Assembly: GCF_008369295.1 (NCBI RefSeq)
Contig: NZ_VOBG01000003.1
Coordinates: 186,001-250,000 of the forward strand
From: Pseudomonas sp. ANT_H4
GTDB lineage: Bacteria > Pseudomonadota > Gammaproteobacteria > Pseudomonadales > Pseudomonadaceae
Direction of reading: 5' to 3'
Length of the DNA stretch: 64,000 bases
Shown piece by piece: positions 52,941-62,677 of the stretch. The notes under the pieces were generated by a model that worked only from the letters and a program-made list of their open reading frames with translations, did not search any database and was not told the DNA's origin. Position 1 is the first letter of the stretch; each line of letters opens with the position of its first letter. Both the position numbers and the translations under genes were made by a program.

Positions 52941-54845
52941 ATGGCCACTCCCAGCGCTAGCTCTTATAACGCCGACGCCATCGAAGTCCTCTCGGGCCTC
53001 GACCCGGTGCGCAAACGTCCCGGTATGTACACCGACACCAGTCGGCCGAACCACCTTGCCCAGGAAGTCATCGACAACAGCGTCGACGAAGCCTTGGCCG
53101 GGCACGCCAAGTCGGTACAAGTCATCCTCCACGCCGACCACTCCCTGGAAGTCAGCGACGATGGTCGCGGCATGCCGGTGGACATTCACCCGGAAGAGGG
53201 AGTGTCGGGCGTCGAGCTGATCCTCACCAAGCTCCATGCTGGCGGCAAGTTCTCCAACAAAAACTACCAGTTCTCCGGCGGCTTGCACGGTGTGGGCATT
53301 TCCGTGGTCAACGCCCTGTCCCATCACGTACGGGTCAAGGTCAAGCGCGACGGCAACGAATACCAGATGACCTTCGCCGATGGCTACAAGGCCACCGACC
53401 TGGAAGTGATCGGCACCGTCGGCAAGCGCAACACCGGGACCAGCGTGTACTTCGTTCCGGACCCGAAATACTTCGATTCACCCAAATTCTCTATCAGCCG
53501 CCTCAAGCACGTACTCAAGGCCAAGGCTGTTCTGTGCCCGGGCCTGCTGGTCAGCTTCGAAGACAAAGGCACCGGCGAGAAAATCGAGTGGCACTACGAA
53601 GACGGCCTGCGCTCCTACCTGGAAGATTCGGTCTGCGAGTTCGAACGCCTGCCCAACGAGCCGTTCTGCGGCAGCCTGTCTGGTAATAAAGAGGCCGTGG
53701 ATTGGGCCTTGCTGTGGTTGCCCGAAGGCGGTGACAGCGTTCAGGAAAGCTACGTCAACCTGATCCCTACCGCTCAAGGCGGCACCCACGTCAATGGTTT
53801 GCGCCAAGGCCTGCTGGATGCCATGCGCGAGTTCTGCGAATACCGCAGCCTGTTGCCGCGGGGCGTGAAGCTGGCACCAGAAGACGTCTGGGAGCGGATC
53901 GCTTTCGTCCTGTCGATGAAAATGCAGGAGCCGCAATTCTCCGGCCAAACCAAGGAGCGTCTGTCGTCCCGTGAAGCCGCAGCGTTTGTCTCTGGTGTGG
54001 TCAAGGACGCCTTCAGCCTGTGGCTCAACGAGCACCCGGAACTGGGCCTGGCCCTGGCGGAACTGGCGATCAACAACGCGGGCCGTCGTCTCAAGGCCAG
54101 CAAAAAGGTCGAACGCAAGCGCATCACCCAGGGGCCGGCACTGCCCGGCAAACTGGCTGATTGTGCCGGGCAAGACCCTATGCGTTCCGAGCTGTTCCTG
54201 GTGGAAGGTGATTCCGCCGGCGGTTCGGCCAAGCAGGCGCGGGACAAGGAGTTCCAGGCGATCCTGCCGCTGCGGGGCAAGATCCTCAACACCTGGGAAG
54301 TCGACGGCAGCGAAGTGCTGGCCAGCCAGGAAGTACACAACATTGCCGTGGCCATCGGTGTCGATCCTGGCTCGGCGGACATTGCCCAACTGCGCTATGG
54401 CAAGATCTGCATCCTCGCCGATGCCGACTCCGACGGCCTGCACATCGCCACGCTGCTGTGTGCGCTGTTCGTCCAGCATTTCCGCCCGCTGGTGGATGCC
54501 GGTCACATCTATGTCGCCATGCCGCCGCTGTACCGCATCGACCAGGGTAAGGAGATTTTCTACGCGCTGGACGAATCCGAGCGCGATGGCATCCTTGATC
54601 GCCTGGTGGCCGAGAAAAAACGCGGCAAACCACAGGTCACCCGATTCAAGGGCTTGGGTGAAATGAACCCGCCGCAACTGCGGGAAACCACCATGGACCC
54701 CAATACCCGGCGCCTGGTGCAGTTGACCCTGGAAGACTTCGCTGCCACGTCGGAAATGATGGACATGCTACTGGCGAAGAAACGCGCGCCGGACCGCAAG
54801 AGCTGGCTGGAGTCCAAGGGCAACCTCGCCGAGGTACTGGGCTGA
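52941..54845 (+). CDS. parE: DNA topoisomerase IV subunit B ParE
   Basis: This is the ATPase and TOPRIM subunit of topoisomerase IV, which decatenates daughter chromosomes. The 634-residue length is right. The GHKL ATPase has EVIDNSVDEALAG and DDGRGMPVDIH; the TOPRIM part has VEGDSAGGSAKQ and the metal site DADSDGLHI. It is separated from parC by two envelope genes with overlapping stops and starts. Confidence 0.97.
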   Translation: MATPSASSYNADAIEVLSGLDPVRKRPGMYTDTSRPNHLAQEVIDNSVDEALAGHAKSVQVILHADHSLEVSDDGRGMPVDIHPEEGVSGVELILTKLHAGGKFSNKNYQFSGGLHGVGISVVNALSHHVRVKVKRDGNEYQMTFADGYKATDLEVIGTVGKRNTGTSVYFVPDPKYFDSPKFSISRLKHVLKAKAVLCPGLLVSFEDKGTGEKIEWHYEDGLRSYLEDSVCEFERLPNEPFCGSLSGNKEAVDWALLWLPEGGDSVQESYVNLIPTAQGGTHVNGLRQGLLDAMREFCEYRSLLPRGVKLAPEDVWERIAFVLSMKMQEPQFSGQTKERLSSREAAAFVSGVVKDAFSLWLNEHPELGLALAELAINNAGRRLKASKKVERKRITQGPALPGKLADCAGQDPMRSELFLVEGDSAGGSAKQARDKEFQAILPLRGKILNTWEVDGSEVLASQEVHNIAVAIGVDPGSADIAQLRYGKICILADADSDGLHIATLLCALFVQHFRPLVDAGHIYVAMPPLYRIDQGKEIFYALDESERDGILDRLVAEKKRGKPQVTRFKGLGEMNPPQLRETTMDPNTRRLVQLTLEDFAATSEMMDMLLAKKRAPDRKSWLESKGNLAEVLG

Positions 54846-55840
54846 TGCGCAGCGGTTTCGCCCTGGCGATACTGTTGTTGAGCGGGTTGGCGGCAACGAT
54901 GGTGGTCGCGGCGCCTGTGGCTGAGCTCAAACTGTTGTCCGAACACCCGGTGGAGGGCATGCGCGGCGGTAACCTGTCGGGCCTGGCCTTGTGCGGCCAG
55001 GAGTTGTGGACGGTATCCGATCGCGACGATGAGCAAATCTACCGGCTCGATACCCGCACCGATGTCTGGCAGGCCGAAACGGTAAAGATCGACGTACCGC
55101 CAGTGCCCGAATCTGGATTGCCCTGGGGCCTGCGCTCACGTACCAAGGCCGTGTCGTTCATTCGCGGTGGCGACCTGGATTTTGAAGGCATTAGCTGCGA
55201 TGCCGCCGGCAATCGCTACATTGTCAGCGAAGCCCATGCGGCGGTGCTGCAAGTACCTGCGAGCGGCGCCTCCGAATGGTTGAAAATCGCCCCTGGCATG
55301 GTTCGTGAAGCCCGCGCCAGCGGTATGTTGCTGCACTTCAATGCGTTGTTCGAAGGCCTGGCGGTTAACCCCGAAGGCAATCAGATCTGGCTGGCGGCCG
55401 AGCGTGAGCGCCGGGGTTTGATCTCGATCAAGCGCCCGCAAAGCCTTTGGGATTGTGATGGGCCTTGTGTGTTGTTGAGCGAGGCCGGCCAGGAAATGCA
55501 ACCGGCTCAGTTCCCGGGTGCCAAGGCGGTGTCCAAGGACTTTGCCGATCTGGCGCTGTTCAATGGCAAGCTGTTTACCCTGGAGCGCAATGCGTTCCAG
55601 ATCTGCCGCCGGGATGCGGTGACCGCCCAGGTCGAGTTGTGCTGGTCGTTTGCCGACGAAACCCTCACGCCGAGTCGGCGTTATGCACAGGCCTATGGCT
55701 TGGCGGAGGCTTTGTTGGTGGACGCCGACGGCGCATGGGTTGGCATCGACAATAATTTCGGCGCCCGCGCCGATGGTGAAAAGAGGCCGATGGTCTATCG
55801 TTTTTCCGCCCCAGTCGGTGGCTGGAGTGCCAAGCCATGA
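54845..55840 (+). CDS. Secreted esterase-like protein of the phytase-like family
   Basis: The 331-residue product has a clear signal peptide (about residues 1-23, ending VVAA). The mature part resembles the esterase-like activity of phytase domain: NLSGLALCGQELWTVSDRDDE, RGGDLDFEGISCDAAGNRYIVSE and LFEGLAVNPEGNQIWLAAERE are beta-propeller-like repeats. The ligand is unknown. It starts at the last base of the parE stop (TGATG) and overlaps the protease gene by four bases, so it is firmly within the parE-parC transcript. Confidence 0.8.
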   Translation: MRSGFALAILLLSGLAATMVVAAPVAELKLLSEHPVEGMRGGNLSGLALCGQELWTVSDRDDEQIYRLDTRTDVWQAETVKIDVPPVPESGLPWGLRSRTKAVSFIRGGDLDFEGISCDAAGNRYIVSEAHAAVLQVPASGASEWLKIAPGMVREARASGMLLHFNALFEGLAVNPEGNQIWLAAERERRGLISIKRPQSLWDCDGPCVLLSEAGQEMQPAQFPGAKAVSKDFADLALFNGKLFTLERNAFQICRRDAVTAQVELCWSFADETLTPSRRYAQAYGLAEALLVDADGAWVGIDNNFGARADGEKRPMVYRFSAPVGGWSAKP

Positions 55841-56358
55841 GCCAGCAGCCCCCCGGCAAGCGTGCCGGACGTGTGTTGATGTTTGTGGCCTGGGGTGCCG
55901 GGCTGTTTTTGGCGACACGGTTTTTTGGGCAGTGGGAAGCGCGTCAGGAAAACCCCAATGCCGTGGTCACCTCCGAGCAACATGAGGGTTATATAGAAGT
56001 GAAACTGGTCGGCAACGGCCAGGGGCATTTCGTTGCCAGCGGTCAGATCAACGGCCAGCCGGTGAATTTCATGCTCGACACCGGCGCCACTGATGTGGCG
56101 GTGCCGGCCGAACTGGCTGAGCGCTTGGGGTTGAAGCGGGGCTTGTCGGTGACCTTGAGCACTGCCAACGGTCGCAGCCAGGGCTATCGCACCCACCTCG
56201 ATCGCCTGCAGTTGGGCGATATCGTCCTGCGGGACGTCCGCGCACTGGTGGCGCCGGGGCTGGGTGGCGAGCAAGTGTTGTTGGGCATGAGCGCATTGAA
56301 ACAACTTGAATTTACCCAGCGTGGCGGCACCTTGCTGCTGCGCCAGACCAAACAATGA
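55837..56358 (+). CDS. Retropepsin-like aspartic protease, inner-membrane anchored
   Basis: The 173-residue product has one N-terminal membrane segment ([18 protein letters not shown]), placing the rest in the periplasm. The catalytic motif is [13 protein letters not shown], the retropepsin D-T-G-A; the second half has [12 protein letters not shown]. Clan AA single-domain proteases of this type act as dimers. The substrate is unknown. It overlaps the esterase gene by four bases and precedes parC by ten. Confidence 0.85.
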   Translation: MSQQPPGKRAGRVLMFVAWGAGLFLATRFFGQWEARQENPNAVVTSEQHEGYIEVKLVGNGQGHFVASGQINGQPVNFMLDTGATDVAVPAELAERLGLKRGLSVTLSTANGRSQGYRTHLDRLQLGDIVLRDVRALVAPGLGGEQVLLGMSALKQLEFTQRGGTLLLRQTKQ

Positions 56359-56368
56359 TGAGGCCCGC

Positions 56369-58633
56369 ATGAGTGACATCCTTGCAGACAGCTTAGATGG
56401 CGTAGAACGCCGGTCGCTGGCTGACTTCACCGAAAATGCCTACCTCAACTACTCCATGTACGTGATCATGGACCGTGCCTTGCCGCATATCGGCGACGGC
56501 CTGAAGCCTGTACAGCGGCGCATTATCTACGCCATGAGTGAGTTGGGCCTGGACGCCGACTCCAAGCACAAGAAGTCGGCGCGTACCGTCGGTGACGTGC
56601 TCGGCAAGTTCCACCCCCACGGCGACTCGGCGTGCTACGAAGCCATGGTGCTGATGGCCCAGCCGTTCAGCTACCGCTACACCCTGGTAGACGGCCAGGG
56701 CAACTGGGGTGCGCCGGATGACCCCAAGTCCTTCGCTGCCATGCGTTATACCGAAGCGCGGCTGTCGCGCTATTCCGAAGTGCTGCTCAGCGAGCTGGGC
56801 CAGGGCACTGCCAACTGGGGCCCGAACTTCGACGGAACCCTCGATGAGCCGCTGGTGTTGCCAGCGCGTTTGCCGAATATCCTGCTCAATGGCACCACCG
56901 GCATCGCTGTGGGTATGGCCACCGACGTGCCGCCGCACAACCTGCGGGAAGTCGCCACCGCCTGCGTGCGCTTGCTGGATGAACCCAAGGCCACGGTCGA
57001 GCAGCTTTGCGAACATATCCAGGGCCCAGACTACCCGACCGAAGCGGAAATCATCACGCCGCGCGCCGACCTGCTGAAAATGTACGAAACCGGTAAGGGG
57101 TCGGTGCGCATGCGCGCCGTGTACCACATCGAAGACGGCGACATTATTGTCACCGCACTGCCGCACCAGGTGTCCGGCGCCAAGGTGCTGGAGCAGATCG
57201 CCGCGCTGATGCAGTCCAAACCGTCGAAGCTGCCGCAAGTCGCTGACCTGCGTGACGAGTCCGACCACGAAAACCCATGCCGCATCGTGATCATCCCGAC
57301 CAACAACCGGGTTGACCACGAAGTGCTGATGCAGCACCTGTTTGCCAGCACCGAGTTGGAATCCAGCTACCGGGTCAACATCAATATCATCGGTCTGGAC
57401 GGCAAGCCACAGCTCAAGAACCTGCGGGCGCTGCTGGTGGAATGGCTGGAGTTCCGCGTGCAGACCGTGCGCCGCCGCCTGCAATACCGGCTGGACAAGG
57501 TCGAGCGTCGCCTGCATCTGTTGGACGGTTTGCTGATTGCCTACCTCAACCTGGATGACGTCATTCATATCATCCGCACCGCCGAGCATCCGAAGGCCGA
57601 GCTGATCGCGCGTTTCGAGTTGAGCGAGATGCAGGCTGACTACATCCTCGACACCCGCTTGCGTCAGTTGGCGCGACTGGAAGAGATGAAGCTGCGGGAC
57701 GAACAGGACGCGCTGCTCAAGGAACAAGCCAAGCTGCAGGCCTTGCTGGGCAGCGAAGCCAAGTTGAAGAAGCTGGTGCGTACAGAGCTGATAAAAGACG
57801 CCGAAACCTATGGCGATGACCGCCGCTCGCCAATTGTCCAGCGTGCCGAAGCCAAGGCCCTGACCGAAACCGAGTTGCTGCCCAACGAGAAAATTACCGT
57901 CGTTCTGTCGGAAAAGGGTTGGGTTCGTTCAGCCAAGGGGCATGATATTGACGCCACTGGTTTGTCCTATAAGGCTGGCGACGGGTTCAAGACCTCTGCA
58001 GCCGGGCGTTCCAATCAGTTTGCGGTGTTTATCGACTCCACCGGTCGCAGTTATTCGGTACCGGCTCATACCTTGCCTTCGGCGCGGGGGCAGGGCGAGC
58101 CGTTGACTGGGCGTCTGACGCCGCCGCCAGGGGCGAATTTCGAATGCGTGTTGGTGCCGGAAGATGATTCGCTGTACGTCATTGCCTCCGACGCCGGTTA
58201 TGGATTCGTGGTCAAGGGTGAAGACCTGCAGGCCAAGAACAAGGCTGGCAAGGCTTTGCTGAGCTTACCGAACAACGCCAAGGTGATCCTGCCGCGCCCG
58301 GTCAGTGACCGTGAAGGTAATTGGCTGGCATCGGTGACCACCGAAGGCCGGTTGCTGATCTTCAAGATCAGCGATCTGCCACAGTTGGGTAAAGGCAAGG
58401 GCAACAAAATTATCGGTATTCCCGGTGAGCGTGTGGCCAGTCGCGAAGAGTACGTGACCGATATTGCAGTGATCCCGGAAGGCTCTACCCTGGTGCTGCA
58501 GGCCGGCAAGCGCACGCTGTCATTGCGCCCTGACGACCTGGAACACTACAAGGGCGAGCGCGGCCGTCGCGGAAACAAATTGCCCCGCGGCTTCCAGCGA
58601 GTGGACGCATTGCTGGTGGAAACGCCCGCTTAA
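56369..58633 (+). CDS. parC: DNA topoisomerase IV subunit A ParC
   Basis: ParC is the DNA-cleaving subunit of topoisomerase IV. The 754-residue product starts [17 protein letters not shown]; the 21-codon upstream extension overlaps the protease gene and is rejected. The catalytic tyrosine is Tyr127 in [11 protein letters not shown]. The quinolone-resistance region reads [10 protein letters not shown] with Ser87 and Glu91, which are the wild-type residues. A hairpin follows at 58650. Confidence 0.97.
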   Translation: MSDILADSLDGVERRSLADFTENAYLNYSMYVIMDRALPHIGDGLKPVQRRIIYAMSELGLDADSKHKKSARTVGDVLGKFHPHGDSACYEAMVLMAQPFSYRYTLVDGQGNWGAPDDPKSFAAMRYTEARLSRYSEVLLSELGQGTANWGPNFDGTLDEPLVLPARLPNILLNGTTGIAVGMATDVPPHNLREVATACVRLLDEPKATVEQLCEHIQGPDYPTEAEIITPRADLLKMYETGKGSVRMRAVYHIEDGDIIVTALPHQVSGAKVLEQIAALMQSKPSKLPQVADLRDESDHENPCRIVIIPTNNRVDHEVLMQHLFASTELESSYRVNINIIGLDGKPQLKNLRALLVEWLEFRVQTVRRRLQYRLDKVERRLHLLDGLLIAYLNLDDVIHIIRTAEHPKAELIARFELSEMQADYILDTRLRQLARLEEMKLRDEQDALLKEQAKLQALLGSEAKLKKLVRTELIKDAETYGDDRRSPIVQRAEAKALTETELLPNEKITVVLSEKGWVRSAKGHDIDATGLSYKAGDGFKTSAAGRSNQFAVFIDSTGRSYSVPAHTLPSARGQGEPLTGRLTPPPGANFECVLVPEDDSLYVIASDAGYGFVVKGEDLQAKNKAGKALLSLPNNAKVILPRPVSDREGNWLASVTTEGRLLIFKISDLPQLGKGKGNKIIGIPGERVASREEYVTDIAVIPEGSTLVLQAGKRTLSLRPDDLEHYKGERGRRGNKLPRGFQRVDALLVETPA

Positions 58634-58649
58634 GGCGATATAGAGCACT

Positions 58650-58675
58650 CGATCTACGATTTAACCCGTAGATCG
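58650..58675. other. Perfect inverted repeat after parC
   Basis: CGATCTACG and CGTAGATCG pair perfectly over nine bases with an eight-base loop (ATTTAACC). No T run follows, so it is not a classic terminator. It could be an mRNA-end stem or an operator for the following lipoprotein gene. Confidence 0.45.
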
Positions 58676-58810
58676 ACGCTTTCGCGCTGGAGTCATGGCG
58701 CATATTCACGGATGATATGGCCTTTCCAGCGCCGGCGTGGCTGAGCGCGTACAGGTTATTTTTAGGTATTACATTGTGGTTTGCCTTGTGGCCGCCACTT
58801 GGATGGGATG

Positions 58811-59518
58811 ATGACTGCTCCGCGCCTTCCTTTTATTTTGTTGCTTGCTGGCCTTTTGGGCCTGGCGGGTTGCAGCACACACCAACCTGTGTCGCTGTAT
58901 CAGTTGGACAGTGGAAGCCCAGCCCAGCCTGCACAAAGTGCTGGTATGGCGGTATTGCTCGGCCCGGTCGTCGTGGCTGACTACCTGCAACGCGAGACCC
59001 TGCTGCAACGTCAGAACGATGGCAGCCTGCAAGGCTCCACAGATGGTCGCTGGGCGGGTAGCCTGTCATCGGACATCAATCAGTTGATGCTGCGCCAGGT
59101 AGCCGGTCATCTGGACAGTCAGCGGGTGGTGCTGTCACCTGCCCCCACAGGTTTTGCCCCGGATGTGCAGGTATTGCTGACCATCACGCGCCTGGATTCT
59201 GGTGTTTCGCAACCGGCAATCCTCGATGCGCAGTGGCGCTTGATCGACCGTCGCGGCCAGGTGCGGGATAACCGTATCGTGCATCTGCAGGAAGAACACG
59301 TCGGCAGCACCGCCTCCCAGGTTCAGGCCCAGGGTGTGTTGTTGCAGCGTCTGGCTGAGCAGTTGTCGGTAGCACTCAGGCCGTTGGCCAATCAGCCAGC
59401 TGTCGCCGAAGCACCGCGCAAGTCGGCCCCGGCACCTGCCAAGCCGGCCGTGCAGGACAAGCCGAAAATCCCGATGGCCTCGCCGATTCGCACCGACATG
59501 GAAGTGTTCAGGTTCTGA
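58811..59518 (+). CDS. PqiC-family (ABC-type transport auxiliary) lipoprotein
   Basis: The 235-residue product has the signal LPFILLLAGLLGLAGCST with lipobox LAGC. SLYQLDSG, VLLGPVVVADYLQRETLL and SSDINQLMLRQVAGHL are typical of the PqiC/DUF330 family. These are outer-membrane lipoproteins that partner MCE-type lipid transporters, yet no mce genes are nearby. The C-terminus is Pro/Ala-rich. ATG codons at 58808 and 58811 are both possible, and the longer 58781 start would put charge before the signal. A terminator follows. Confidence 0.82.
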   Translation: MTAPRLPFILLLAGLLGLAGCSTHQPVSLYQLDSGSPAQPAQSAGMAVLLGPVVVADYLQRETLLQRQNDGSLQGSTDGRWAGSLSSDINQLMLRQVAGHLDSQRVVLSPAPTGFAPDVQVLLTITRLDSGVSQPAILDAQWRLIDRRGQVRDNRIVHLQEEHVGSTASQVQAQGVLLQRLAEQLSVALRPLANQPAVAEAPRKSAPAPAKPAVQDKPKIPMASPIRTDMEVFRF

Positions 59519-59534
59519 ATTGAACGCAGACAAG

Positions 59535-59564
59535 ACAAGGCCCGCTGATAGCGGGCCTTGTTGT
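59535..59564 (+). terminator. Rho-independent terminator after the PqiC-like gene
   Basis: ACAAGGCCCGC-tgata-GCGGGCCTTGT is an eleven-pair stem with a five-base loop, ending in TTGT. It is a strong hairpin placed just after the stop. Confidence 0.82.
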
Positions 59565-59594
59565 ATGTGGGGTATTTATGGCGAAAGTTGCTGT

Positions 59595-59724
59595 TGTGGC
59601 GAGTGGGCTTGCCCGCATTGTACTGCGCAGCAGCCCCGATAAAGGTTATCGCAGCTTTCCAGGAAGACCGTAGTGGCTTTCAGGGCCGCTTCGCGCCCCA
59701 ACGCGGGCAAGCCCGCTCGCCACA
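59595..59724. repeat. REPIN between the PqiC-like gene and the AhpA-like gene
   Basis: TGTGGCGAGTGGGCTTGCCCGC (59595-59616) and the inverse GCGGGCAAGCCCGCTCGCCACA (59703-59724) flank 86 bases. The arms match with one change. This is the best-conserved REP doublet in the window, in the gap between two convergent genes. Confidence 0.82.
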
Positions 59725-59734
59725 GGAGTGGGGT

Positions 59735-61261
59735 TTAGCTCTTCGCCCGCCTCTCATGCATTCGCGCCAACTGCCGCTCCAGCATCGATGGATACGGCTC
59801 CATCAAGCGCTCCACACAACTGGCGCCCTCTGGGCTGGCGATGGGCCTGATCCGCGCACGTTGGCGGATCAGGGCGTCATCACTGATCTTGCGTTCCACC
59901 AGCAGCAAGTTGCGGCTGTGTTGCGACAAGGCCAGCGCATCCTGGGCGATTTCGGTCAGCAGCAGATCAATCTGGCTCATGCCATACAGGTCGTCACCCA
60001 CCGTCAGCCCCAGTTGCAGCTGCAAGGTGATGCCGCTGTCGGCGACTTCGATTTGCAGTGCATGGCCCAGGGCTCGCAGCAGCTCGCCGCAGCAGATGGC
60101 ATTGGTCAGGTAGTCTTCGCCGCTGTCTTCACTGTGGAACAGCATCAAGGTACTGCCGTCGTTCAGGGTGTGCAGTTCGCTCTGGTACAGCGATGCCGCC
60201 TGGTCGAGGCAATCGCGGTAGCGCTCCAGCAGTTCGGTCAGGCGTGCGCGCGGCAAGCGACGTAGTTGATCCTGCGCGCCCAGTTGCACCGCCAGTACAG
60301 CGCTGTGTTGCGGCTCGGTGTTTTGCGCGGGTGCCGGCTTGGGTGCGACTACCTGCGCTGATTGCGACTGGTCGCGAAGATCGGCGAACGGGTCTTCATC
60401 ATCCAGTTCGTCGTCTTCTTCTGCCTTGATCGTCTGACGGGATACCGGCTTGAGCCCGGCCACCGGCGCGCGTTCGTCGAAGTCAGGGTCGCGCCCAAAG
60501 GCAGGTTTGTCTTCTTCGTAGTCGGTGTCGCCGTACTCAGGCTCTGGTTCAACCTCGGGCACTACTGGTTCCGGGGCGAAGCTGGTGTGCAACTGGCGGG
60601 CGAGGTCGCCAATTTCATCCTGGCGGTCGGTGGCCGGGGTGTGTTCGTCGATGTCCCGCAGCCAAATGCGCAGTTGCATCAGGGGCGTGGAGATATTCCG
60701 CCCCAGGCGCAGGCTCAAGGCCAGGGACAGGGCCAGCAGGATCGCACTCAAAATGCCCATGCTTTGCAGGCTGATGGTCATCGGCTGCTGGAACTGCTGC
60801 ATGTCCAGGCTGATGCGCAGTTGGCCGGCCTTCACGTCCTGAAAGGTGATATTGCTCTGGTACAAGCCTTCGGCTTCACCCAATAGGCCGTTTTTCGGGC
60901 GTTGCCCGGCTTCGGCCATGATCCGGTTGTCTACGCTGTAGATAGCCGCGTGGGCCACCAGCGGGTTCTTGGTCAGATTATTGAGCAGCACGTTGAGGCT
61001 GAGGATGTCGTTGGACACCAACAGCTCGGTCGCCGAGGTGGCGGTCTGGGTGGTCAAGCTTTCGCCCAGAGCGTCGGCTTGCTCGTGCATGGCCTGCTTG
61101 AATTGCAATCCCATCACGCAGGCGTAGATCACCAGAGCCAGGGCGACCAGGATCACGTTATGGCTGGCGATGCGTAATGCGATCGGTACACGGCGATGGC
61201 GCAGTGCCCGGAAGATCAGCAGGAAGAAGTTATCGGTTTTTACTGGCGTGGGCCGGTTCAC
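59735..61261 (-). CDS. AhpA/YtjB (Smp-like) membrane protein with a cyclase-like domain
   Basis: The product is 508 residues. It has two membrane helices (about 34-52 and 168-187) around a periplasmic domain, then a HAMP-like linker and a very acidic stretch (226-300, with EEDDELDDEDPF). The last part (about 320-460) resembles a class III nucleotidyl cyclase domain: VLAVQLGAQDQL, ELLERYRDCLDQAASLY, LNDGSTLMLFHSE and GLTVGDDLYG follow the cyclase order. The metal-binding aspartates of the first strand are absent, so cyclase activity is unlikely. E. coli has Smp (YtjB) beside serB, and this gene is divergent from serB here, so the linkage is conserved. Function is not known. Confidence 0.85.
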   Translation of the reverse strand: MNRPTPVKTDNFFLLIFRALRHRRVPIALRIASHNVILVALALVIYACVMGLQFKQAMHEQADALGESLTTQTATSATELLVSNDILSLNVLLNNLTKNPLVAHAAIYSVDNRIMAEAGQRPKNGLLGEAEGLYQSNITFQDVKAGQLRISLDMQQFQQPMTISLQSMGILSAILLALSLALSLRLGRNISTPLMQLRIWLRDIDEHTPATDRQDEIGDLARQLHTSFAPEPVVPEVEPEPEYGDTDYEEDKPAFGRDPDFDERAPVAGLKPVSRQTIKAEEDDELDDEDPFADLRDQSQSAQVVAPKPAPAQNTEPQHSAVLAVQLGAQDQLRRLPRARLTELLERYRDCLDQAASLYQSELHTLNDGSTLMLFHSEDSGEDYLTNAICCGELLRALGHALQIEVADSGITLQLQLGLTVGDDLYGMSQIDLLLTEIAQDALALSQHSRNLLLVERKISDDALIRQRARIRPIASPEGASCVERLMEPYPSMLERQLARMHERRAKS

Positions 61262-61395
61262 TTAAGCTCGGCTCTTTAGTCCGTGAAGTTGACGCGCAGT
61301 ATAGCGACAGGCCCAAGACCGGCAAAGCGCTGGCTGTGCCCGATGGTCACTGAAAGTGGGTAGAATGCGGTTTTTTTCCACCTCGGGGGTGCGCT

Positions 61396-62610
61396 TTGCG
61401 CGAAATTGTCCTGATAAACATCACAGGTGAGGACCGTCCGGGTCTCACCGCAGCCATTACCGGTGTTCTGGCCCAGGGTGGTGTGAACATTCTCGACATC
61501 GGCCAGGCGGTGATCCACGACACTTTGTCGTTTGGCATCCTGGTGGAGATTCCGAGTACCGAGCAAGCGTCGTCGGTGCTCAAGGACATCCTGTTTACGG
61601 CCTACAAGCTCGATCAGCAGGTGCGTTTCACCCCGGTGTCCGAAGAGGATTACCGCCAGTGGGTCGCCGGTCAGGGCAAAAAACGCCATATCGTCACTCT
61701 GCTGACCCGCAAGGTGACGGCTGAGCAATTGCAACGCGTCAGCTCGATCACCGCTCAATACGGTTTGAACATCGACCATATCGACCGTCTGTCGGGGCGT
61801 ATGCCGTTGGACACGCCGGCCGACCAGGGCAAGGGCTGCATCGAGTTTTCCGTACGCGGTGAGCCGGCGGACCCTCAGGCCTTGCGCGCTGAGTTTCTGA
61901 GCGTCGCCCAGGAACTGAACGTCGACATCGCCTTTCAGGAAGATTCGCTGTTTCGACGCAACCGCCGGCTGGCGGTGTTCGACATGGACTCCACGCTAAT
62001 TGAAGCCGAAGTCATCGACGAACTGGCCAAGGCTGCTGGCGTGGGTGAGCAAGTCTCGGCCATTACCGAGCGTGCCATGTCCGGCGAGCTGGATTTCCGT
62101 GCTAGTTTCAAGGAGCGCCTGGCGTTGCTTAAAGGCCTGGACGTCAGCGTGCTGGACTCCATCGGTGCGTCGCTGCGCCTGACCGAAGGTGCCGAAACTC
62201 TGTTCGCCGAACTCAAACGCCTGGGCTACAAGACCGCCATCCTGTCGGGTGGCTTCACCTACTTCGCCAAGCAATTGCAGGCCAAGCTGGGCATCGACTA
62301 CGTGTTCGCCAACGAGCTGGAAGTGGTGGACGGCAAGGTGACTGGCGTGGCGGTGGAGCCGATTGTCGACGCCCAGCGTAAAGCCGATCTGCTGCGGGAG
62401 TTGGCACACAAGGAAGGTTTGCGTCTGGAGCAGACCATTGCGGTCGGTGACGGCGCCAATGACTTGCCGATGCTGGCGATTGCCGGGTTGGGCGTGGCGT
62501 TTCGTGCTAAACCACTAGTCAAGCAATCGGCCAAGCAGGCGATTTCGACGTTGGGGCTGGATGGAGTGTTGTACCTGTTGGGCTTCCGTGACCGCGACGG
62601 TCAGCTCTAG
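61396..62610 (+). CDS. serB: Phosphoserine phosphatase SerB
   Basis: SerB performs the last step of serine synthesis. The 404-residue product is the long form with two N-terminal ACT-type domains (about 1-180, starting REIVLINITGEDRPG) and a HAD phosphatase domain. DMDSTLIEAE carries the nucleophile Asp, SGGFTYF is motif II and GDGANDLPML is motif IV. The start is TTG with a GGGGG-rich stretch upstream; no ATG is suitable. It is divergent from the AhpA-like gene. Confidence 0.95.
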   Translation: MREIVLINITGEDRPGLTAAITGVLAQGGVNILDIGQAVIHDTLSFGILVEIPSTEQASSVLKDILFTAYKLDQQVRFTPVSEEDYRQWVAGQGKKRHIVTLLTRKVTAEQLQRVSSITAQYGLNIDHIDRLSGRMPLDTPADQGKGCIEFSVRGEPADPQALRAEFLSVAQELNVDIAFQEDSLFRRNRRLAVFDMDSTLIEAEVIDELAKAAGVGEQVSAITERAMSGELDFRASFKERLALLKGLDVSVLDSIGASLRLTEGAETLFAELKRLGYKTAILSGGFTYFAKQLQAKLGIDYVFANELEVVDGKVTGVAVEPIVDAQRKADLLRELAHKEGLRLEQTIAVGDGANDLPMLAIAGLGVAFRAKPLVKQSAKQAISTLGLDGVLYLLGFRDRDGQL

Positions 62611-62624
62611 CCCCGCAAAACAAC

Positions 62625-62664
62625 TGTAGGAGCGAGGGGTATCTAGTCCTTGCTCGCTCCTACA
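62625..62664. repeat. REP hairpin between serB and psd
   Basis: TGTAGGAGCGAG (62625-62636) and CTCGCTCCTACA (62653-62664) pair perfectly around 16 bases. It lies between convergent stop codons, so it may end both transcripts. It shares GGAGCGAG with the REPIN at 44065-44156. Confidence 0.7.
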
Positions 62665-62677
62665 AGTAGTGCGTCGA

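Noticed and set aside
55837..55900. Possible lipoprotein signal on the retropepsin-like protein
   Set aside because: No cysteine follows the hydrophobic segment, so a simple membrane anchor fits better.
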